A stretch of DNA of 64,000 nucleotides from Peltaster fructicola (lineage: Eukaryota > Ascomycota > Dothideomycetes). The stretch is taken from assembly GCA_001592805.2 (NCBI GenBank), contig CP051139.1, positions 1,736,001 through 1,800,000 of the forward strand, given 5' to 3'. Position 1 is the first letter of the stretch. Each line of letters opens with the position of its first letter. A program made the position numbers and the translations under genes. Below are positions 56,991 through 64,000 of the stretch, in pieces. Below the pieces are notes generated by a model. That model was not told where the DNA came from. It ran no database searches and was given only the letters and a program-made list of their open reading frames with translations.

Positions 56991-57815
56991 GTTGGAAGAT
57001 AGACGAATGTGCGAGCACGGGTGGGTGTATAGACTTTATGCCCCGAGAAATGCCACGCGACAGCTTGTCGTGAACTGATAGTGGATCGCGCCTTCACGAC
57101 GTTGGCGCTAGGAGAGGCCGACTATGAGGAGATGAGGAGAAAGAGAGAGTGGCCGCCGAGGGGCCTAATGTTGCAGACTGGCGTGGTATTTGAACACCAC
57201 CTGAGCTGACATTGTATAGCTCCCAAAGGCGCCTTGGCGTTCTAGACACACCTCCACTTACGAGCCGCAGTGAAGTCGACGTTTTCTGCGTGGACAACGC
57301 CTCCCATTGCGCGCGCCTATCGCTGTGTCGCTGGTGGCCCGTATTTCACTCTTATCTGCAGGGCCAAGAGTTAGATCTGGATCCGCAGATAACGAGGGCA
57401 AAGTCGCGAATGACAGTGTCAGCTCCTGCGTGCTATCTTTTTCGATAGCTCTTCTAGAAGAAGATAGTGGCTGTGAGGATGGTTCACCAGAGGATCCGTT
57501 TCTGGGCTAGATTGGACAGCCCCAGGCCGCCAAGGAAAGCGGCCTTGGTCCGGCTGTATTGACACGACATTCCGTTATATACACCAACCAAGGTAAGCAC
57601 ACTCTTCGACCAATCCGCGTCGTTGTTACGCAACAAGAGAGATTGCTGCTTTGCTTATCACTCGAATGCGTTTACCGCTGCACAATCTTGCTTATGGAGC
57701 ACCAGCTTGGAGATGACTTCAATGGATTCATTTACTGTGCTATGCTATACTGCACGTCTCACGCACGTATGCCGGAAGGGAAACGCCGATAATGCTAATG
57801 AAGCGCTCAACGCAT
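56991..57815. other. Intergenic region permease / RNase gene
   Basis: About 825 bp, the permease promoter and the RNase gene 3' flank. It has GATA-type sequences, as any such stretch does, but nothing I can support as a site. Confidence 0.35.
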
Positions 57816-58309
57816 TTATTGGGTATCAGAGCAAGCAACGAAGTTGTTGCCAGATCTGAGAAGTGTCAGTTGTCAACTCAAGCAAGGCATGCGTATACAC
57901 TTACGCGCCAGTGTGCGTAATGGAGCCTTGGTAGTTGCAGTTGCTGTCAATGATGACACGGTCTGCTCCTGGAGAACCACCAGTGTAGACGCCGCTCTCC
58001 TTGATTGGGAACTCGTACCATGGAGATGGGTTTGGGAAGGAAAAGCCCTCGTAGTTGTTGTATTGCTACAAATCGTCAGTGCCCACCCTCTACTTCAGAC
58101 AATCAATCACATACGTGAGGGTAGTTTCCGGCCTGAGTGTTGCAAGCAGCGTTGACAGCGTTCTGGACCTGGTTGTAGGAGTAGTAGTTGTTGCCGCAGG
58201 TGGTTGGAGCACGCTTCTCAAGCTCAATCTCACGAGCCTCAACCTCGAGGTCTACTGGAGCAGCAAGAGCTGCAACAGCGAAAAGGGCGATAGTGCTGAA
58301 GAACTTCAT
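57816..58309 (-). CDS. Secreted guanyl-specific ribonuclease (RNase T1/N1 family)
   Basis: Three exons, 58115-58309, 57905-58065 and 57816-57855, with introns of 49 nt each (GTATGT and GTAAGT donors), give 131 aa. A signal peptide ([17 protein letters not shown]) and a short propeptide ending at a Kex2-like LEKR precede the mature enzyme, [20 protein letters not shown]. All catalytic positions of RNase T1 can be placed: His in NYPH, Glu in WYEFP, Arg in GADRVI and His in ITHTGASGNNF. It cleaves RNA 3' of guanosine outside the cell, most likely for nutrient scavenging; small secreted RNases also occur among effectors of plant-associated fungi. The gene looks whole. Four cysteines should form two disulfides. 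Confidence 0.95.
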
Positions 58310-59579
58310 CTTGACAAGCTGGTTTTGGAGCAGGGAGGATCTCGAGAAGAGGCTTGTGAGATTGCTGGAGTTTGACTGCTTGATTCCTCTCTATCGAGCG
58401 GCAACGATGTGGTCTTATATGCTTACCGTATGATCCTGTCATACACTACTGAAGATGCCAGCTCGAGGGATATCAGGTAACATTGGAGCATCATACCGTT
58501 CCAGGAAAGAGTCCGTATGCCGGTGCAAACAAGATAGCTTCGTTGGAAGTAAACTCCTCAGATCAACGTCCTTCGACTACCCAGGACCAGTCATTTGCTG
58601 TCATGGTCGACGAACAACGCTCGCGCAATGCATTCCTGCCGATCAGCCTCCTGGTATCACGTAATTAAAGCTTCGACGGAGTCAGGTCCCGGAAGTCAGA
58701 GCCGTGAAAGAACAATGGAAGGTGAATGAGACTGTAGGCCTGCGCCCATACAAACGCTGCGATAAGAGCACATGTTGAGTGCACGCCGTGGATGCTTTGG
58801 CTGAAATGCTGCATTAACTGTGAAACGGCGCCGCTTGCTTCCTGATCGACAGGGTTCCATCCAGCGTAAGCAAGGCTTGATATTTTGCAGGTGGAGGAGG
58901 CCTTCGATCTGCCTGTCAGATCTGTGGCTGATACTGTGGTGAGCAGTGTCAGGTCGTGTAACAGCTATCATCTGTATTGTCACTGCAGCGTGAGCTCTTG
59001 ATCTGGATTGAGGCTGTGGCAGCGCTCATCTGATCTTTCGTCCAGGAGCAGCAGATTGCGCTACAGCTTGAATTATCCTCTCCCACTCTCAACACACTAA
59101 ATGGTATCGGAGGATTAGCGAAACACTTGAGTCTAGTCAACCTGCTAGTAAGGAGGAAGTGCCAGGTAACGTCGATCCTTGGTCGGAGTCTAGCTCAAAC
59201 AGGTGTCTTCTGCCGCATTGTGTTTCCATACGATGTTCTCCGAGTCTTCTCTGGTGCAACAGTCCTTCTATGCATAATAGTAAAGGTGAGACAGCGCATC
59301 CCGGGTTGTGACGATCCTTTGCGGCGGAGCGACCGCGTGCTGAGTTCTTGAATGCTGTTGGAGCGGACATGCTTCCCTAGGCGTCGCTCGTGCCTGACAT
59401 TCAGCTCAGGCGGTGGGTACACTCTACTCCAAGTTTTGAGCTTGCAAGGTCGGCATCGTTACCTCAGTGGCGGCTGCGTCAGATCACCGACAGCTGTTCA
59501 GATCCATCGGCACCAGCGCTGCTATATCTCTTCGAGGACAGTGATCTTAGTCGGGCTACAACAAAGCGACTGTAACAAT
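58310..59579. other. 1.27-kb divergent intergenic region
   Basis: Separates the RNase gene and the DUF3632-like gene. The frame of the latter is open back to 59352 but codes nothing recognisable before ATG 59580. No other gene supported. Confidence 0.4.
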
Positions 59580-60429
59580 ATGACGGGACAAAACGCACAC
59601 AACGACGTGAACTCTTCTGTTGAGTATAAGGCAGCACATGACTATGTGTCTGGTCATGTGACGTCCTTGGCCAAGGCTCAGGACAAGTTCTGTGAGCCTG
59701 CTGAGGACAAGTTCATGACAACACAGAATGCCGAAGATGTCGAAGGACTACTCTGGAAGGCATGGGGAGGTGTTGTTGAGTTGGCCAAGACGACTGCAGA
59801 CAACACAGTGCACCGACAAAAGCTTGTGGATTTCGTCCTAGGTCTTCAGCAGCGTCCTAAGCTTCAGAAGGGTGATGAAGTTTGTAAAGTGTGGGATGCC
59901 ACTGTGTGGTCGGACCTGCCAGTCTTCGGCGCACAGATCAGAGAGTGCTGGAATGCTGGTGAGTGCTGAGAGTCTTCTTCATCACAGTATGCTGACGTGA
60001 ACAGCCGCCTCAGACAGCAGCGTGGCAGAGGAGCAGCATCAGTGGTTGAACATCAATGCTTTCACCGCAGCTCTCGTGGCGTCCGCACACAGCAATGAGG
60101 ATAAACCAGACTTCACCTTGTTCGCTATTTGGGCTCTGCGACAGGCATTCGAGGAAGAGAAGCCCTCGAAAATCGCCACAGAAGCCGCTGCTGCCTGGCT
60201 CATTTGTGCAGCTCCTGCTCTCTCTGAACTGTCGAAGAATGAGAAGTCATTCGATGGCAAGTTGGCCCGCGCAGGCTCGTCGTATCAGGACAAGCAATGG
60301 ACCGGCTTTAACGGCGACAGGTGGCAGATATGGGTGAGCAAGCTCAGCAAAGTGGACGCTTCTGGTTTTGGTGCTCGTGGAGGTGAACTCATCAAGAAGG
60401 CCAGGCAGAAGGTCAGCGAGCTGGAGTAG
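59580..60429 (+). CDS. DUF3632-like protein, function unknown
   Basis: Two exons, 59580-59958 and 60005-60429 (46-nt intron, GTGAGT donor), give 267 aa. The layout (VEGLLWKAWGGVVELAKTTA, LVDFVLGLQQRP, DLPVFGAQIRECWN, then FTLFAIWALRQAFEEE, AAAAWLICAAPALSEL and WVSKLSKVDASGFG) is an all-helical protein of the fungal DUF3632 type, as I recall it. No signal peptide or membrane segment. No function is known for the family, and neighbours give no clue. Confidence 0.8.
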
Positions 60430-61105
60430 TGATGTGCTTGCGTATGATATTCCATGGTACAGCCTAGGATCAAGCCACTGAGATTGCGTCCAGCGATGAT
60501 TGTCTGGAGTGCCAATAGCCAGGAATGACGAAAGACGCACGTACGACGACCTGGTGCAGGGAGAAGAGATGCATCTCGGACTTCAGCTCGACTGTAGAGC
60601 AGCCAGAAAGCGAGCATATCAGATTGGGATCATCGTTCTCATCCATAGGTGACTTGTAGAGGCGAAAAGTCTAGGAGTAGAGAGCTCGTAGGAAGCACTT
60701 CCCATCAATGTGTCGTGGAAAAGCATCTGAGCATGGTCTTTGTAGCGTGTCGTCCATGGTCTCAAGGCACAGATGTCGAGATCTGTCTTGACGGAAACAA
60801 GCTGCCCTCCTCACAATCTTGTTGACAAAGATCACTCGAACTCGTTAAAGATGAGCAAAGGACACAACACGTCTGATGCAGAAGATACGACAGCGGCACG
60901 TGCTCTCTGATGTAGAGCAGCATACGGGAAAGACGCTAGACCCTTCTAGCTCCGTGCTCGCGTGGTCAGCAACAAAATCGAGGAGACAGGACGTTCCATC
61001 TGTTGCCACAACTCTAAGCATCACACTCCACACAACATCATCTCATCTATCACAACAAAGTGTCCATGAACGCCAGATATCAGTGATGGGCGCCTAGAGC
61101 ACAGC
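60430..61105. other. Intergenic region DUF3632-like / PRELI gene
   Basis: About 675 bp between two plus-strand genes with no supported feature. Confidence 0.4.
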
Positions 61106-61873
61106 ATGGTGAAATTCTACAGCTCAAGCTTCTCCTACGACTATGGCTTTAATGCCGTCTCCCTGGCATACTTCCTTCGCTATCCGAACCCATACTCTCG
61201 ACATGTCGCATCGACAGACACAATCAGTCGCACGTTTGATCCTCTCACGCAACGATTGACGACCGTACGACTTCACGTGAAGCGCTCACGACTTCCTCCT
61301 GCTGTTCTCAAACTTCTACCACGATCGGCCCTCGGCGCAGCTGAAGATGGCAGCACCCAGTCCTTCATCCTTGAGAAGAGCATAGTAGATGTGAAAGAAG
61401 GCTGGATGGAGACAGAAAGCCGCAACCTGGATTGGGATAATGTCCTCTCTGTCATCGAACGACACACATATTCTCGTCCTGCCCTGATGAATGCTACCGC
61501 ACAAGAAATTGAGCATTTCAAGGCTACCGGCAATATCATCACACAAGGCGATGAGCGCACAGATGTTGACGTGAGTGTTACGCTTAAGTCTCGCATAGGA
61601 GAACAGATCCGTAAACGAAGAGCTCGCTGGGGAGAGCAAGCTACTGCCACGTCTGTTACTGGGACCGATGATGCCGAGCCACGCCGTGGTTGGTTCTCAA
61701 ACTGGAGCTCTGCTCCCGTACGAAGTGCCATTGAAGCGATTTCGCTTCAGCGTACTGAGAAAAGCCAGCCGAAAGCGATCAAAGGCATGACTGTTGTCCT
61801 AGAGCGCCTCAGGCAGGATGGTCTGGTTGGCGTTCTTGAAGGCATGAGACGAGACCGCGAGCTTGATTACTGA
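61106..61873 (+). CDS. UPS-like: PRELI/MSF1 domain phospholipid transfer protein (Ups family)
   Basis: Single exon, 255 aa. The PRELI/MSF1 domain covers about residues 1-180: MVKFYSSSFSYDYGFNAVSL, FLRYPNPYSRHVASTDTISR, RLTTVRLHVKRSRLPPAVLK, FILEKSIVDVKEGWMETESR and NLDWDNVLSVIERHTYSR. In yeast, Ups1 moves phosphatidic acid and Ups2 moves phosphatidylserine across the mitochondrial intermembrane space with Mdm35. Which branch this belongs to is not clear. The C-terminal part is longer and basic, with a long helix (RIGEQIRKRRARWG) followed by a Ser/Thr-rich linker. Confidence 0.92.
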   Translation: MVKFYSSSFSYDYGFNAVSLAYFLRYPNPYSRHVASTDTISRTFDPLTQRLTTVRLHVKRSRLPPAVLKLLPRSALGAAEDGSTQSFILEKSIVDVKEGWMETESRNLDWDNVLSVIERHTYSRPALMNATAQEIEHFKATGNIITQGDERTDVDVSVTLKSRIGEQIRKRRARWGEQATATSVTGTDDAEPRRGWFSNWSSAPVRSAIEAISLQRTEKSQPKAIKGMTVVLERLRQDGLVGVLEGMRRDRELDY

Positions 61874-62320
61874 ATGTTGCGTCCTGGACTTTCTCTCAGC
61901 GTTGGCGTAATGGATTAGGACGGAAATTGTACCATCACAAACTCAGGAGAGGCCCCAAGCCTTCAATAGGAAGACCTCTCCACTACTTCACTGTACGAAC
62001 ATTCATTGGGAGGAGTTCCTGATTGCTTCCCAACGCAGTTATGCTTTGCTCTGTAAATTGTTGAGTTATACATTAACATGATATCGCTCGAAAGTGGCTC
62101 CTACACCGCCAGGATGCTGCCATGATGCTCGAAAGTCCCTACTATTCCAATGCTTTTATGCCCAATGCCATATCTCGTGATTTCCGGTCATGTCCCGGGT
62201 CCCAATGCTGTCGTCCATGAATAGTATACACTGAATGCCGATGTCGACGAATTGCAATGCTCCGACGTCCAGCGTCGATGCTATGAAGTAGGCAGATCGA
62301 TTCTGCTATTAGTACGCTTC
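61874..62320. other. Convergent intergenic region
   Basis: About 450 bp of 3' flanks with no supported feature. Confidence 0.4.
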
Positions 62321-62958
62321 TTATGCTCCCACGAGGCGTTGGATGAGCGTGAGTGGTGGATCTTCCAGGACCCATTTGCCAGCCCTGGTATCAATGTCAC
62401 GTAGTGAGGCTTCAATACGAGCGTCAGTGATGCTGATGAGATCCTTCCGTGGTCAGCATTCTCCCGGTTAGACGATGATGTCGAGCTCACCTGACGCAAG
62501 GCCTGAGTGATCGCATTCAAGGCAGCTGCATGCTGCGCACTGGGCTTACTGCCCTGCAAGACTTGAGTGCGTTTGCTAATCCAGGACAGAGCAGCGCTCA
62601 TACGGAGAAAGATCTTCTGAACTCTGAAGCGGCGCACAGCGCTGTCTATGATTATTCTGCTCGTTGTTTAGTGCGAACCTCAACATAGATGGAGTCCTTA
62701 CCTTCTGAGCTGCTGTTTGATCTGCTCCTCGTCTCTAGCGGTGTTGTTGTCCGTCGGGAATGGCTGAGCGAGGATCTCTCGGGCTTCGCTCTCACACTGT
62801 CGCAGTAGTGCAAAGCCAACTTCATTGTACTCCTCAGCAGTCGGACTGGCCCTGATCTGCGAGATACGAGTCTGTATGTTGCGATAATCTGTGACTATCT
62901 CGGCAACGCGCATAGCTCGTGCCTGGTTCACTGCCCATCTAGTCAGCGTAGGATTCAT
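62321..62958 (-). CDS. Unrecognised three-exon helical protein
   Basis: Exons 62702-62958, 62491-62656 and 62321-62443, with introns of 45 nt (GTAAGG donor, GAGCAG acceptor) and 47 nt (GTGAGC donor, CGGAAG acceptor), join in phase to 181 aa. An earlier in-frame ATG at 62994 would add 12 residues. The protein is almost wholly helical and charged: TRWAVNQARAMRVAEIVTDY, then AVRRFRVQKIFLRMSAALSW, and a C-terminus DLISITDARIEASLRDIDTR that ends LIQRLVGA. I do not recognise a family. The clean splice phases and residue character argue it is real. It has no signal peptide or membrane segment. Confidence 0.7.
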
Positions 62959-64000
62959 CGGTAAGAGGAGCACCATACATCCGTCTGTCATCATTGAGCA
63001 AGATGCCTGTTTATGTAGTGAATGAAACGAAGGATCGTCAGGCAGGTAGGGCTGAAAGGGAAGACGAAGTTGCGAGGAAGGAAGAGTCGATCAACGACTT
63101 TGAGGCGAAAAGAAGACGGTTCGGAGTAGGCGATGTGTGATGGGATAATGCCCAGATGGAATGATCAAAGAGACTCGGGATCGAAGGGATAGTTCGTCTC
63201 GAAAATCGTGGCGAGCGATCATGCTTAAGAAGCCGCGAGAATGTATCTCTGCCTCGATCTCATGGCGCTGGACAAGCTCACTTGAAGATGGCATGGTATG
63301 CGGATGTGGCTGCCGGAAGCCATGGCGATGTTGTCTGGCACCACCCACTCAGGCAGCTCAGGTGAAGTCGGACGACGAAGGTGGGACCCGAAAATAGAGC
63401 CTTGCTGCCGTACTGTGAGACTCCCAGCTGTACAGCTATGTCCCAATGGCCGTATGCTCGAAGCACGGTGAGAGTGAGCAGGTAGACTGCGAAGAGGACG
63501 AGCTGGAAGCGGAGTCTGACCTACGATAGTCACGTCACCATCTCGTGGGTAGAGAGGCGTAATCGGGGCGCCCATAGGAGGGCATCCCTAGATGCTCAGG
63601 CAGCCTGACCAACGCCCTGTGGATATCCTGAGGAAGCCAATTCAGGCACAAAGACAAATGACAGCATCAAGTCTCGTCATTGTAAAGCTCGGTAGAGGTT
63701 TAGATAACTGCGGCCCGTCATACCGCACCTTCAGCTGAGGAATAACGACGCTTGTATCTGGTCAAAAAGCGTAATTTACCTGTTCAAAAGAAGACGTGGA
63801 GATTCATACGACCATTTTCGAAGTAGGAGAGAAGTAAAGTGCCATTGGGGCGGTGCTCAGCAATGATGAAGTGTAGTCTTCATGCAGTGGACTGTCGATC
63901 CTGAGGCCAATCACCTCGTGGAAAACGCTGTTCAACGGTGGACCCACTGGCCTCGGACGCAGGAACGAAGTCTACATCATCAGCAGCAGGAAGAACTTTG
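62959..64000. other. Right-edge region without a supported gene
   Basis: About 1 kb. A minus-strand frame at 63225-63575 (116 codons) has a GTGAGC donor-like site near its 3' end, but no consistent second exon or domain was found. It may be part of an unrecognised gene or chance. Confidence 0.3.

Overview
The window looks like nuclear DNA of a filamentous ascomycete (Pezizomycotina), probably a dothideomycete. The evidence is spliceosomal genes with very short introns (mostly 42-53 nt, GT...AG, CTGAC/CTAAC-like branch sites), an intron-containing nuclear tRNA-Thr, and a set of typical ascomycete housekeeping proteins (Pol delta, Prp19, Fba1, bystin, Bre2, Pet191, Phs1, a Rom2-type Rho-GEF). 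The class-level placement is inference. Exon boundaries below were worked out by hand from splice sites and reading-frame continuity. I saw no transposon, viral remnant or CRISPR array.

Layout. 0-8 kb: a GNAT acetyltransferase, mitochondrial release factor 1, a hotdog thioesterase with a ~118-bp tandem repeat beyond its 3' end, a Kelch-type membrane protein, and a cytochrome b5/FMN L-lactate dehydrogenase-like enzyme. 9-16 kb: a metallo-beta-lactamase-fold lactonase, a possible small membrane protein, a coiled-coil protein, a tRNA-Thr(CGT), and a secreted SGNH-family protein that lacks the canonical catalytic residues. 16-24 kb: class II aldolase, Prp19, a RING protein with SUMO-interaction-like motifs, 3-hydroxyacyl-CoA dehydratase and a 2EXR/F-box-like protein. 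24-36 kb: a homeobox regulator, DNA polymerase delta, bystin, Bre2 and Pet191. 36-41 kb: a steryl-ester/triacylglycerol lipase and an 11-exon sugar porter.

41-48 kb: a 3.7-kb stretch with no convincing gene, then a Q/P-rich DUF8032-like putative regulator with two long introns, then an F-box-like protein. 49-58 kb: a Rho1 exchange factor with DEP, DH, PH and CNH domains, a YAT-family amino-acid permease, and a secreted RNase T1. 59-64 kb: a DUF3632-like protein, a PRELI/Ups protein and an unrecognised three-exon helical protein.

The genes do not form an obvious biosynthetic cluster. Most pairs are ordinary neighbours with short divergent promoters (ENP1-BRE2 200 bp, PET191-lipase 235 bp) or short convergent 3' ends (Kelch-lactate dehydrogenase 71 bp, BRE2-PET191 90 bp). 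The points most worth a second look are the SGNH protein without its catalytic residues, the RING protein that looks like a SUMO-targeted ubiquitin ligase, the reading-frame breaks in the lipase tail and in the DUF8032-like gene, the tandem repeat at 3.2-3.5 kb, and the unrecognised gene at 62.3-63.0 kb.
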